Below, piece by piece: positions 25,459 to 34,255 of a DNA stretch of 64,000 bases; within the stretch, counting starts at the first letter, position 1; the number at the start of each line of letters is the position of its first letter. The stretch is taken from positions 1 through 64,000 of the forward strand of contig CAYOAL010000012.1 in NCBI GenBank assembly GCA_964401935.1, given 5' to 3'. Source of the DNA: JAPYTK01 sp964401935 (GTDB lineage Bacteria; Myxococcota_A; Polyangia; Polyangiales; Polyangiaceae). Position numbers and translations under genes: made by a program. Under the pieces are notes generated by a model that saw only the letters and a list, made by a program, of their open reading frames with translations, did not search any database and had not been told where the DNA came from.

Positions 25459-28089
25459 ATGCGACACGGCCCCCTTGGAGGAGGTGGGTCCCGACTCGTC
25501 TTGCTTGCCCTGGCGATGCTTGGGACAGCCTGCGATCCGGACCCGGAATCGACCACAGCGGACAGCACCGAGTACCCCGCGGTGGTGCGGATCGTGGAGG
25601 TGCTCGCGACCCCCACGCGGTCGCAGCCGGCCTTCGTCGAGCTGCGAAACGACTCGGAGGCGCCGACCGACCTCAGCGGGTGGTCGCTCGGCACGAGGGG
25701 CGCCAAGACCGAGCTCCGCCCCCTGGCGCTCGAGGGTGCGGCGCGGACGGCTGCCTCTCCGGCGATCGTGGCGGCCCACGGCCTGGCGCTCGTCGTCGAC
25801 GAGGCGACCTCTGCCGAGACCGCCGCGGAGCTCGCGTGCGAGGCCCCGATCGCGACCACGCGCGAGGCGTTGGGCCGCACCGCGAACGACGACGTGTTGG
25901 CCTCCACCCTCGAGCTTCAGTCGGCTCGGCACTGTGTGCCGGTGTTCACCGTCTCGTGGTCTCTCGAGGAGAACCTCGCCACCGGCGCTGTCTTGGTGCT
26001 CTCGAGCGACACGGCCGAGATCGATCGCGTCGAGGCCGCCTTCGGCGACGCCCCCCGCGGCGTGGCCTTCGAGCGGCGCGGGCTCGAGCCGATGGCCGTC
26101 GAGCTGAGCCCCATCGGCACCACCCCTGGCGCGCGCAACTTCTACCGCTCCGATCAGGCGCTCCTCCATGACCACGCCGCGCCGCCCCCGCTCCACGCGA
26201 TGTCGTCGTCACCGTGGCGGATCGGCGACGCCATCCTCGCGCTCGAGCGGCGGGCGCGCGCAGCAGAGGCGACCGGCGACCCCGAGGCCGCCAAGAGCCT
26301 GCGCGACGAGATCGCGGCGATTCAAGGCGGCGCCCTCCCGCACAACCCGCTCGTCGATCCGTTCGACGACATGCTCCTCTCGGCGAGAGAGACGGTGTCG
26401 GCGGCGCTCTTTCAGGTGAACCACAGCAAGGTGATCGACACGTTCGTGGCGACGAAGCGGCGCGGCGTCGACGTGCGACTCACCACCGACGCTCGCTTCC
26501 TCGGGCAAGAGCACTACACGCACGGGTTCGAGCAGCTCGAAGCGGCGGGGATCCCGATCGTCTTCGACCTCAACTCACGCAACGTCGACCGCTCGTCGCT
26601 GTCGCACAACAAGTTCGTCACGATCGACCGAGAGTGGACCTGGACGGGCTCGTTCAACCCCGTCGCCGACGAGCCCACGCGGATCCACGCCGACAACGTG
26701 GTCGTCCTCCGGAGCCGCGCCGGCGCCGCGCTCCACGACCAGGAGTTCGAGACCCTGTTCGGCGGCACCTTCTCGACGGAGAAGCGCAACGTCGGCCTCG
26801 CCGGTGGTCGCTTCAACGTCGACGGCGCCGAGGTGAGCCTGCGCTTCTCGCCGGGCATGACCCCCGGGGCGCTCAAGCGGCGAGCGACGGAGCTCGTCGC
26901 GACTGGCGATCCGGCGAAGGCGTGCGACGTGCGCGGCACCAACGGCAAGCACCTCATCTCCGAGCGCTACCGCAGCCTCGATCCGTGCGGGGGCCCCTAC
27001 GACCTCATCATGGGCGAGCTCGCGCGCGCGAAGAGCAGCATCTACTTCGTCTCCTTCAGCCTCTCGCTCGACGACATGGGCGCGGTGATTGGCGAACGGC
27101 TCGCGAGCGGCGTGGACGTGAAGGGCGTCGTCGACCCAACGGTGTACTCGCGCGGCATCGTGCAGGCGATGACCGATGCAGGCGCCGACGTTCGCATCGC
27201 CCCCAACAGCGACCCCGACTGCCCGAGCTACGTGAGCCCGCGCAGCGCTTGCCCCAGAAACCCCAACAAGGTGTGGCTGCACCACAAGTTCATCGTCATC
27301 GATTACGGCACGGATCACCCCGTGGTGATCACCGGCTCGCACAACTTGTCGGCGAGTGCCGAGAGCTCCAACGACGAAGGCCTGCTCGTGATCCGCGACC
27401 GAGCGATCGCGGAGACCTATTTCCGAATCTTCCACGAGGCCTACGAGCACCCCCAGGTGGAGGGCACCCACCGCCTCACCGACGGACTGCCCCCGCTCGC
27501 CATCACCGAGGTGCTCGCGAGCCCCGACCCGGAGGGTCCGCAGCTCGTCGAGATCACCAACGTGAGCCAGGAGTCGGTGTCCCTCGCCGGCCTCGAGCTA
27601 TGGAACCGCCGCGAGCAACCGCTCGCGCTCGGTGATGCAACCTTGGCCCCCGGCGCCCGCGCAGTGGTGATGGTGAATCGCCAGCGCCACGTGAGCGACG
27701 TGCCCGCCGAGTCTCCCATCATCACCGTCGACGGCGAGGGCGCGCTCCGCCCCCTCATCGAGCCAACGACCGCGCTCGTGTTGCGGGCCGCCGACGGGCG
27801 TTGGATCGCGACGTTCGACCCGTATGTGGCGGAACAGAACCTCCCCGAGGGGGTGTCCCCGAGGCTCGGCGACGCCTTCCACAGCACCGTCTCGGCGGCC
27901 GTCATCGCGGCCCTCACCGACGAGCTCCTCGGGGTGAACCTCACCCCCGAAGCCGACGTGCCCACGTGGTCGCCACGGGGCTTCTACTCCGACTGGGCCG
28001 ACGAGCATCACGTGACCCCGACCTCGCTCGTGCTCATGCTCTCCACGCGCGAACCCTGGCTCCCCGGCGCCTCGACCCCGGGCCGCTGA
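25459..28089 (+). CDS. Phospholipase-D superfamily lipoprotein with two lamin-tail-like domains
   Basis: An 876-residue protein. ATG 25459 is chosen because it gives a compact signal peptide with lipobox LGTAC (Cys25); TTG 25402 would add 19 residues. Residues ~40-230 resemble a lamin-tail domain (VRIVEVLATP, then FVELRNDSEAPTDLSGWSLG). Two HKD motifs follow: HNKFVTID (H383-D390) with GSFN, and HHKFIVID (H608-D615) with GSHN, the complete PLD active site. A second lamin-tail-like domain lies at ~678-800 (ITEVLASPDPEGPQLVEITN). PLD enzymes of this form cleave phosphodiesters in lipids or nucleic acids; being surface-anchored, it could be a nuclease or phospholipase. A second PLD lipoprotein gene follows 19 bp downstream. 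Confidence 0.87.
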   Translation: MRHGPLGGGGSRLVLLALAMLGTACDPDPESTTADSTEYPAVVRIVEVLATPTRSQPAFVELRNDSEAPTDLSGWSLGTRGAKTELRPLALEGAARTAASPAIVAAHGLALVVDEATSAETAAELACEAPIATTREALGRTANDDVLASTLELQSARHCVPVFTVSWSLEENLATGAVLVLSSDTAEIDRVEAAFGDAPRGVAFERRGLEPMAVELSPIGTTPGARNFYRSDQALLHDHAAPPPLHAMSSSPWRIGDAILALERRARAAEATGDPEAAKSLRDEIAAIQGGALPHNPLVDPFDDMLLSARETVSAALFQVNHSKVIDTFVATKRRGVDVRLTTDARFLGQEHYTHGFEQLEAAGIPIVFDLNSRNVDRSSLSHNKFVTIDREWTWTGSFNPVADEPTRIHADNVVVLRSRAGAALHDQEFETLFGGTFSTEKRNVGLAGGRFNVDGAEVSLRFSPGMTPGALKRRATELVATGDPAKACDVRGTNGKHLISERYRSLDPCGGPYDLIMGELARAKSSIYFVSFSLSLDDMGAVIGERLASGVDVKGVVDPTVYSRGIVQAMTDAGADVRIAPNSDPDCPSYVSPRSACPRNPNKVWLHHKFIVIDYGTDHPVVITGSHNLSASAESSNDEGLLVIRDRAIAETYFRIFHEAYEHPQVEGTHRLTDGLPPLAITEVLASPDPEGPQLVEITNVSQESVSLAGLELWNRREQPLALGDATLAPGARAVVMVNRQRHVSDVPAESPIITVDGEGALRPLIEPTTALVLRAADGRWIATFDPYVAEQNLPEGVSPRLGDAFHSTVSAAVIAALTDELLGVNLTPEADVPTWSPRGFYSDWADEHHVTPTSLVLMLSTREPWLPGASTPGR

Positions 28090-28108
28090 CATCTCCGCCG
28101 AGGTTCTC

Positions 28109-29221
28109 ATGTCTGCACGCCAGCGCTCTCGTTCGAGTCGTCTCTCCCCGTCGGTGGCGCTCCTCGTCGCGGCGCTGTTCCTCCTGGTCGCGTCGCTGGG
28201 CGGCGCCTGCACGCCTTCCAACGAGACCTCCTCCCAAGACGACGACGACGGCCGGGGCGGACAAACGACGGGCCAGGGCGGCGGAGGAACCGGCGGCATG
28301 GAGGAGCCGCCGCCTGCGTGCGACGCGTGGGTGCCGCGCCCCGCGGAGCCGGAAGTGTTGATCGGGCCGGTGGGCCTCGAGGGGCGCCTCGTCGGGCTGA
28401 TGAACAGCGCCGAGAGCGAGCTTGTGTTGATGATGTATCAGCTGAGCTGCAACGGCTGCGTCACTGGACTCATCAACGCCCACAACCGCGGGGTGAACGT
28501 CAGGGTGCTGCTCGACGGGGCCCAGACCGTCAACACCAACGCCAAAAACCAGCTGACGGCGGCCGGGGTGAACGTCAAGGACGCCCCCGCGGAGTTCAAC
28601 CACAACCACGCCAAGGTGATGATCGTCGATGGCGCGGTCGCGGTGGTGATGAGCGCCAACATGAACGGCTACTCGATGTCGAGCGAGCGCAACTACGGCG
28701 TCATCGACACCGATCCGCAGGACGTCGAGCAGCTCCTCGCCATCTTCGAGCGTGACTGGAGTGGCTCGGGCGCGATCGACACCAGCTGCACCCGCCTCAT
28801 CATCTCGCCGGAGAACGCACGGGAGCGGCTCGTCGAGCTGATCCAGAGCGCCACCGAGCGGCTCGATCTCGCCGTCATGTACGTGTCCGACAACGGCGTG
28901 AAGAACGCCATCAAGGCCAAGCTGATGCAGGGCGTGCCCACCCGCATCCTGCTCGCCCATCCCGAGTGGATCGACGGGAACCCGGAGACGGCAGCGGAGC
29001 TGTCGGCGTTGGGCGCCGAGACCAGGTACCTCTACACCCTGGAGCTCCACGCCAAGCTCGTCCTGGCCGATGGCGTGCCGTTCGTCGGCTCGGAGAACCT
29101 CTCGTACAACGCGCTCGAGAACAACCGCGAGGTGGGCGTGCTCGTCACCGAGCCCGGCCCCGCCGCGACGATCCAGCAGCAGTTCGAGGCCGACTGGGCC
29201 CAGGGCACGGCGGCCCCCTGA
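28109..29221 (+). CDS. Phospholipase-D superfamily lipoprotein
   Basis: A 370-residue protein from ATG 28109. The signal peptide ends in lipobox LGGAC (Cys34). An Asp/Gly-rich linker precedes two PLD repeats with HKD motifs HAKVMIVD (H167-D174) followed by SANMNGYS, and HAKLVLAD (H314-D321) followed by GSENLS. Both active-site halves are intact. It lacks the lamin-tail domains of the preceding gene; the two genes are probably one operon with 19 bp between them. Two cysteines in LSCNGC may pair. Substrate unknown: lipid, DNA or a cell-wall phosphodiester are all possible. Confidence 0.88.
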   Translation: MSARQRSRSSRLSPSVALLVAALFLLVASLGGACTPSNETSSQDDDDGRGGQTTGQGGGGTGGMEEPPPACDAWVPRPAEPEVLIGPVGLEGRLVGLMNSAESELVLMMYQLSCNGCVTGLINAHNRGVNVRVLLDGAQTVNTNAKNQLTAAGVNVKDAPAEFNHNHAKVMIVDGAVAVVMSANMNGYSMSSERNYGVIDTDPQDVEQLLAIFERDWSGSGAIDTSCTRLIISPENARERLVELIQSATERLDLAVMYVSDNGVKNAIKAKLMQGVPTRILLAHPEWIDGNPETAAELSALGAETRYLYTLELHAKLVLADGVPFVGSENLSYNALENNREVGVLVTEPGPAATIQQQFEADWAQGTAAP

Positions 29222-29381
29222 CCCGCGCCTGGCTGGGCCCTGTCGCCCTGATGTGCGCTCATGTGGTCAAAGCGGCTCCCCATGGATCCTGGGATGACCA
29301 GGAACTCCTGAAAAAACCTCGTAAATTCGACCAATCTTACTGGCACGGTTCATGTAAGAGAAGGTGGGCAGGGACACCAAC

Positions 29382-31028
29382 ATGCGCTTTTATCTCACCT
29401 CCGCACTCTGTTTGACGACCCTGTTTGGCGCCGCCGCTTCTGGCTGCACCGCGGACACCGGCACCGGCGACGCGGCCTACGTGACGGAGAAGCCCAAGCG
29501 CTTCGCTCCGGATCAGCTCGCCGCCGGCGACGACTTTCGCATCTGGTCGGAGTACTGCATCGGGGATCGCGAAGCCACGGTGCGCCCGCAGCCGAACTAC
29601 GAGAACCCCTACGTCCTCGAGGCGGCCCACCAGCTCTCGCGCGTCTCGTCCCACAGCTTCGCGCTGTACGGCGACTTCAACAGCCACCACAAGACCGCCG
29701 TGCCCGCGGAGCTCGCGGGCTCGGTGAAGACGCTCGCTCACCAGTTCCTCGGCTACCTCTGCGGTGAGTTCCGCGACCGCGGCACGATGGTGGAGGCCAA
29801 GGTGAAGTGGGTGGCCAACATGAACTACCTCGATGACGAGGAAGGCCCCGAGTACGACCCCGCCGGCGATCCGTGGACGCAGATGAAGCAGCGCGACTAC
29901 GCGCCCTACATCCGGCTGTCGGCTTCGATCTGGGACGCCAAGCGCGCCAAGCTCGCCGACGAGGGCCGCCGCTACACGATGGTCGGCAGCATCCAGACCG
30001 ACACCGCGGTGCCGGCGCAGACCATCTGCGAGACCAAGTACATGTTCGCGGAGTACGTGAAGAAGGACATCGCCTTCAACGCCCTCGCCACCTACGAGGC
30101 GGGCTACGAGGCGTTCCGGGTGGAGCACTGCAACCTGCCCGACGAAGAAGACTACTATTACGACTTCCGTGGCGACTCGAACATCAAGCCGAACTCCCCC
30201 GAGTCGAACGGCATGATCTGGGTCGGTCGCTCCATCGCGCGTCAGTGCGACAGCCGCGCGAGCGCCGCGCCGTATCAGAAGGCGCGCAGCGAGTCGACGC
30301 TGAGCGACGAGATGTGCCAACGCTACTTCAAGTATCCGTTCACCGAGCGCTGGAACGCTGCCCGCGCCGGCCTCGCCACCTGGGTCCTCGTCGATCCCAA
30401 CGGCAGCGGGCTCGACTCCAACAGCCAGTTCACCGTGTTCCCCCGCACCGCCGCCGATCCGACCTATCCCTTCGGAGACATCGCGCCCTACATCGCGAAG
30501 AACCGCGACGGCGACGAGGTGAAGCTGCTCGAGGGCTATCGCTGGCGCTGGGGTGCGCTCGGCCTCCCCGAGCTCCACAACAACGACAAAGAGAAGATCA
30601 ACAAGATCCTCCAGCTTGCCGTCGACCGACACACCGACTGGTACAACTCCGGCTACGACGACCTGATGGCGTACAAGCCGTTCAAGAACAACCAGGCCTA
30701 CTCACCTTTCGTCGCGTCGAGCTACGAGATGAGCAAGTCGGACCACTTCGTCACGCCCGGCCTCACCGTGCCGGTGATCGATCCCGGGAGCCGCAACCAC
30801 AAGCACTGGATGTTCGTGTTCAAGGTCCACAAGGACAACTGGTACACGCCCGAGCGTATCAACAGCGAAGACACGCCCATCCCCAACTTCGACCGCTACT
30901 GGTTCGACGAGACCGCGTTCGGCGACAGCAGCCTCGCCAACAGCGAGCGGGCCTGGGATCGCCTCGGCACCGCGCTCGAGGACGAGCTCGCCGCCGTGCT
31001 CTACCTCCACAACATCCCCGCCCACTGA
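29382..31028 (+). CDS. Large lipoprotein of unknown function
   Basis: A 548-residue protein. ATG 29382 is preferred over GTG 29364 because an AGGGA element lies about 8 nt upstream and the signal peptide then has normal length with lipobox ASGC. The mature protein is rich in Tyr, Trp and Asp, has few cysteines and no motif I recognise. It contains acidic patches (DEEDYYYDF) and several aromatic/Asn segments such as NYENPYVLEAAH. Codon bias is strong throughout, so the gene is real. An inverted repeat TCCTGG-GATGA-CCAGGA lies ~80 bp upstream, and TGGCACGGTTCATGTAA at 29341-29357 is a poor match to a sigma-54 promoter. Confidence 0.8.
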   Translation: MRFYLTSALCLTTLFGAAASGCTADTGTGDAAYVTEKPKRFAPDQLAAGDDFRIWSEYCIGDREATVRPQPNYENPYVLEAAHQLSRVSSHSFALYGDFNSHHKTAVPAELAGSVKTLAHQFLGYLCGEFRDRGTMVEAKVKWVANMNYLDDEEGPEYDPAGDPWTQMKQRDYAPYIRLSASIWDAKRAKLADEGRRYTMVGSIQTDTAVPAQTICETKYMFAEYVKKDIAFNALATYEAGYEAFRVEHCNLPDEEDYYYDFRGDSNIKPNSPESNGMIWVGRSIARQCDSRASAAPYQKARSESTLSDEMCQRYFKYPFTERWNAARAGLATWVLVDPNGSGLDSNSQFTVFPRTAADPTYPFGDIAPYIAKNRDGDEVKLLEGYRWRWGALGLPELHNNDKEKINKILQLAVDRHTDWYNSGYDDLMAYKPFKNNQAYSPFVASSYEMSKSDHFVTPGLTVPVIDPGSRNHKHWMFVFKVHKDNWYTPERINSEDTPIPNFDRYWFDETAFGDSSLANSERAWDRLGTALEDELAAVLYLHNIPAH

Positions 31029-31069
31029 GCGCCCATCCAACTCGCCGCTCCTCTGGGTCGCGGGGAGGG

Positions 31070-31270
31070 TCAGCGCCCCTCGCGCTCCGCCAACACGCCC
31101 CGAACGCCCCAAGTCAGCAGCGCGATCCCCGTCACCACGAGCACCCCATCGACAGCCGAGAAGCTGCTCGCGTCGGTGCCGTAGGTGCCCCCGACGAAGA
31201 ACACGTTCATCAGGATGGGGAGCGCGATGCTCACCGCCCCGAGGAGGATGCGCGTGCGAGGATCGTGCAC
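31070..31270 (-). CDS. Small two-helix membrane protein
   Basis: A 66-residue protein from GTG 31270 with two hydrophobic segments (ILLGAVSIALPILMNVFFVG and GVLVVTGIALLTWGVRGVL) and a charged C-terminus. Codon bias fits the neighbourhood. I do not recognise a family; DUF-type two-TM proteins of this size are frequent. It is divergent from the lipoprotein gene on the other strand and shares a short intergenic region that contains a perfect stem-loop. Confidence 0.55.
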   Translation of the reverse strand: MHDPRTRILLGAVSIALPILMNVFFVGGTYGTDASSFSAVDGVLVVTGIALLTWGVRGVLAEREGR

Positions 31271-31289
31271 TCGTGCTCTCTAGCACGAG
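31270..31289. promoter_or_regulatory. Perfect inverted repeat between divergent genes
   Basis: CTCGTGCT, a 4-nt spacer, then AGCACGAG. It abuts the start codon of the small membrane protein gene and lies ~20 bp upstream of the lipoprotein ATG, a position suited to an operator or a 5'-UTR hairpin. Confidence 0.35.
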
Positions 31290-31308
31290 GTTGGGTAGGC
31301 TGAAGGGC

Positions 31309-32724
31309 ATGGCTCGTGTGTGGGTGGTCCCGCTCGTCTTCGCGATCGCCGGCTGTGGCGACACGCGGGAGAGCGCCACGAGCATGAGTGGCCACGCCGG
31401 CGAGGGCGGCCTCGGGGTGGGGGGCCTCGGTGTGGGGGGAATGGGGACCGGCGCGCTCGGCGGGGGTGGGAACGCGGGCGCGGCTTCTGTGGGCGGCGCG
31501 GGAGGCGATGGCGTCGGTGGGCAGACGGCGACGCCCACGTTCGAGGTGATCACCGATCGCCATCGCTACGATCCAGGCAAGATGTTCGGCGGGTGGGGAC
31601 CGCACCTCGGGCACTTGATGCGGGCCCAGGCGTCGGACGTCAGCGGCAGCACCTTGTGGTGGGTGGACGACCACTGCGCCCAAGCTCCGGGGCCCGGGGC
31701 GGTGTGTGACGTGAACGACAACCACTCGCTCGGCTACTTCGAGCTCAGCGCCAACGGCTGGTCCGAGCGGGCGGTGATCGCCTTGCCGGGGACGATCCAG
31801 CAGAACACCGCCACGATCGTCGATCCCGCGAGCGGCGAGCTTCAGACCTTTGGGATCGACTCGGGCGCGAGCGCTCTATATATGTGCCGATATCATCCAA
31901 CGGCGGGCGGACTCGGTTGCCAGGGGCTCCCCTTCACGCTGGTGGCGAGCTCGAACTACGTGGGCGCGGCCGTGTCGCCGGCCGGCCACAAGCTCGTGTG
32001 GTGGACCGGCGTCGTCGACGGAGGCGGCGGCACGTTCCATTACATCGTCGACTACGGCGGCGGCTGGAATGGCCCGCGCTCCGGCGGTGCCGGCGGCTAC
32101 AACGACGCGTCCTACATTCATGTCGCGTTCGGAGGCGCGACCGCGAACGACTTCACCATGCACGGCCAGCTGGTGGCCGGTCAGTCGCCCAACTGGACAT
32201 TCCTCGGCGCCGTCGGCTACGGCGACCTGGGCACCACCCTCCCCGTGAGCTGGTCGCTCGCGCTCAGCCCGCCAGAGGGCACCGCGGTGATCTCCACCAA
32301 CGACATCTGGACCGATCCCGCGTCCGGAGACACCCACCTCGTCGCGCGTCTCGAGAGTGGCGCCGCCGCCTACTATCACCGGCCGCCCGGCGGGAGCTGG
32401 TCCAACGTGTCGTTCGAGCTCGCGGCTACCTACCGCGCGCGCTTCGTGTTCTCCGAGGATCACCTGGTGCTGGTGTATGGCCCCAACGCAGGCGGCATCG
32501 CCTATCGCAGCGCCGGGCCGCTGGCCCGTGTCGCCGGCCTCCCCATCGACTGGGGGGCGCTCACCGAGCACACCGTCGAGGTACTGCCGCCCGGCTTCGG
32601 CCAGCTCTACGCCATCTATCCCGAGTCGCCCATGTACCAGCACGAGGCCGCCGAAGGCGTCCACGTTGCGGTGGTCGGCAGCGCCGAGCAGCACGTAGCC
32701 GCCCACGTGGTGCTACAGCCCTGA
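31309..32724 (+). CDS. Lipoprotein with Gly-rich linker, unknown function
   Basis: A 471-residue protein from ATG 31309, with GAAGG just upstream. The signal peptide ends in lipobox IAGC, followed by a ~60-residue glycine-rich linker (GVGGLGVGGMG). The rest (~75-470) has regular Trp/Gly-containing blocks (GGWGPHLGHLM, LVWWTGVVDGGGGTFHY, HLVLVYGP), suggesting a beta-propeller-like fold, but no specific family can be named. There are few cysteines. It is probably outer-membrane or surface located. Confidence 0.78.
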   Translation: MARVWVVPLVFAIAGCGDTRESATSMSGHAGEGGLGVGGLGVGGMGTGALGGGGNAGAASVGGAGGDGVGGQTATPTFEVITDRHRYDPGKMFGGWGPHLGHLMRAQASDVSGSTLWWVDDHCAQAPGPGAVCDVNDNHSLGYFELSANGWSERAVIALPGTIQQNTATIVDPASGELQTFGIDSGASALYMCRYHPTAGGLGCQGLPFTLVASSNYVGAAVSPAGHKLVWWTGVVDGGGGTFHYIVDYGGGWNGPRSGGAGGYNDASYIHVAFGGATANDFTMHGQLVAGQSPNWTFLGAVGYGDLGTTLPVSWSLALSPPEGTAVISTNDIWTDPASGDTHLVARLESGAAAYYHRPPGGSWSNVSFELAATYRARFVFSEDHLVLVYGPNAGGIAYRSAGPLARVAGLPIDWGALTEHTVEVLPPGFGQLYAIYPESPMYQHEAAEGVHVAVVGSAEQHVAAHVVLQP

Positions 32725-32743
32725 CGCGCTCGTACGAGCCGGT

Positions 32744-32771
32744 CCTCGCGACAGACGGTTGTACCGCGAGG
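32744..32771. terminator. Hairpin between convergent genes
   Basis: CCTCGCG and CGCGAGG form a 7-bp stem with a 14-nt loop between the converging lipoprotein and Uma2 genes. A 12-bp palindrome, GCTCGTACGAGC (32728-32739), lies just before it. No U-run is present. Confidence 0.3.
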
Positions 32772-32839
32772 TGGGCATCTCGGAGCGAGCGGAAGCGGTC
32801 AGACTCGTCCTGCACGCCGTTGGCGCTGGCGAGCCCCCG

Positions 32840-33574
32840 CTACACCGCGTCCGGATCCACCCCGAGCTCCCGGAGCTTCGCCGCGAGGCGCTCCGCCCGC
32901 TCCTTCTCCTGCTCAGCCCGCTCCTTCTCCTGCTCGGCCCGCTCTGCCCCTGTCGGGATCAGCTCGCCGTTGGCGCGGCACCAGCGGAGCCACGTCGCGC
33001 GCTCGCCCTCGAAGAGGCCCTCCCAGAGCGTGAGCCCGAGATCGAGCTCAGGCAGCGTGAGGTTGCCCTCCGCCACCACGAGGGCACCCGCACGCTGCTC
33101 GAACCGGGTGAAGGTGTCAGCGCCCAGCTGATGCCACGGATCGAAGACGATGTAGTGGGAGACGCGCATGCGTTCGTAGCCGCGGAGCTTGCGCGTGAGC
33201 TCGTCGCCCTCGGTGTTGGAGACGACCTCGATCACGACGTCTGGGGGCTTGCCGTGCTCCCACACGAAGTAGCAGCGGTTTCGCTTCTCGTGGAAGGGCT
33301 GCTTCGGCGTGGTGTCCAGGCTGAGAAACACGTCGGGTACGAGCGGGTTGTTCTCCGCCATCGGAAACACGCCGACGTTGGCGGCCAGGAAGAACCTCCG
33401 CTCCTCCGGTGGAGACCAGGAGGCGAACAGCGGCTCGGTGAGGAGGCGCATCTGTTTCTCGGAGTACACATTGTCCACCGGCGTGTCGTCCTCCGTGATC
33501 AGCCCCGACACGTCCGGCACCGGGATGTCCTCCGGCCGGAAGCCGTCGTCCTCGGAGCGCCAAGGCTGCGTCAT
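32840..33574 (-). CDS. Uma2 family (DUF820) putative restriction-like endonuclease
   Basis: A 244-residue protein from ATG 33574. The Uma2/DUF820 core shows VPDVFLSLD, PDVVIEVVSNTEGDELTRK and KLRGYERMRVSHYIVFDP, with the D...E-x-V and lysine pattern of the PD-(D/E)XK-like fold. The C-terminus carries two near-perfect 7-residue repeats (ERAEQEK) predicted to form a coiled coil, ending in LRELGVDPD, a common Uma2 tail. Uma2 genes are abundant in cyanobacteria and myxobacteria and their role is unsettled. No partner gene is adjacent. Confidence 0.88.
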   Translation of the reverse strand: MTQPWRSEDDGFRPEDIPVPDVSGLITEDDTPVDNVYSEKQMRLLTEPLFASWSPPEERRFFLAANVGVFPMAENNPLVPDVFLSLDTTPKQPFHEKRNRCYFVWEHGKPPDVVIEVVSNTEGDELTRKLRGYERMRVSHYIVFDPWHQLGADTFTRFEQRAGALVVAEGNLTLPELDLGLTLWEGLFEGERATWLRWCRANGELIPTGAERAEQEKERAEQEKERAERLAAKLRELGVDPDAV

Positions 33575-33694
33575 CCTGAAACTCTATCGTCTGGAGCTCG
33601 CGATCGCCAGGAGGTCACGCGCCACCGCGCATCGGCGCTGCCTCGGCTGTCCTCGCGAGTGACGCGCCAGCGTGAGAGAAGCAGCGACGCCCGC

Positions 33695-34255
33695 TCAACC
33701 CCCAGCGTGGTGCGAGAGCGGGATGTCGCGCTGGAGCACGAAGTAGCTCGGGGTGCCGAGGTGGCCCACGCCGAGATCGAGATACGACCAGCCGAGCAGG
33801 AGCTCCGCGGAGCCGGCCTCGAGCGCGACCAGGGGATCCCGCAGCCAGCGAATGGGATCGATGCGCCCGTTGCGCCCGCGGCCATAGTCGATGAGCAGGC
33901 CGCGCTCGCACCCCGGCGGAACGTCGTGCGGCGTCGCTCGCACCACCTCGAAGTGGCCGAAGGTGCGGGGCGCGCCATGGCCGTCTCGCAGGGGCTCCCA
34001 AGGCCCGTCGAGGCCCTCTTGGCGCAGGCGCACGTTCCAACCCCGGAGGCGCTGCGTGCTCGGATCGCGGTGAAACACCTTCTTGAAGGTCTTCCAGGTG
34101 AGCGCCTCGATCACCGCCGGCAAGCCGAGGCTGATCCCACGATACTCGAAGTCGTCGAGAGCCTCCGGCTCGATCGGGTGGCCCGCGGTGAGGAGCGCGT
34201 GGAGCTCGCGAGGACGGAGCGACAAGAGACTCTGGGCAGTGATGGTGCCGCTCAT
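33695..34255 (-). CDS. Conserved hypothetical protein
   Basis: A 186-residue protein from ATG 34255 (MSGTITAQSLLSLRPRELHA). No signal peptide, membrane helix or metal motif is visible. Tryptophan- and glycine-rich segments (LTWKTFKKVFHRD, GWNVRLRQEGLDGPWEPL, GLLIDYGRGRNGRIDPIRW) suggest a small beta-rich fold. The gene overlaps the end of the upstream gene by 4 bp (ATGA), so the two are translationally coupled. Function unknown. Confidence 0.75.
   Translation of the reverse strand: MSGTITAQSLLSLRPRELHALLTAGHPIEPEALDDFEYRGISLGLPAVIEALTWKTFKKVFHRDPSTQRLRGWNVRLRQEGLDGPWEPLRDGHGAPRTFGHFEVVRATPHDVPPGCERGLLIDYGRGRNGRIDPIRWLRDPLVALEAGSAELLLGWSYLDLGVGHLGTPSYFVLQRDIPLSHHAGG

Noticed and set aside
29341..29357. 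Possible sigma-54 promoter TGGCACGGTTCATGTAA
   Set aside because: The -12 GC is absent (GT instead), so the key element fails.
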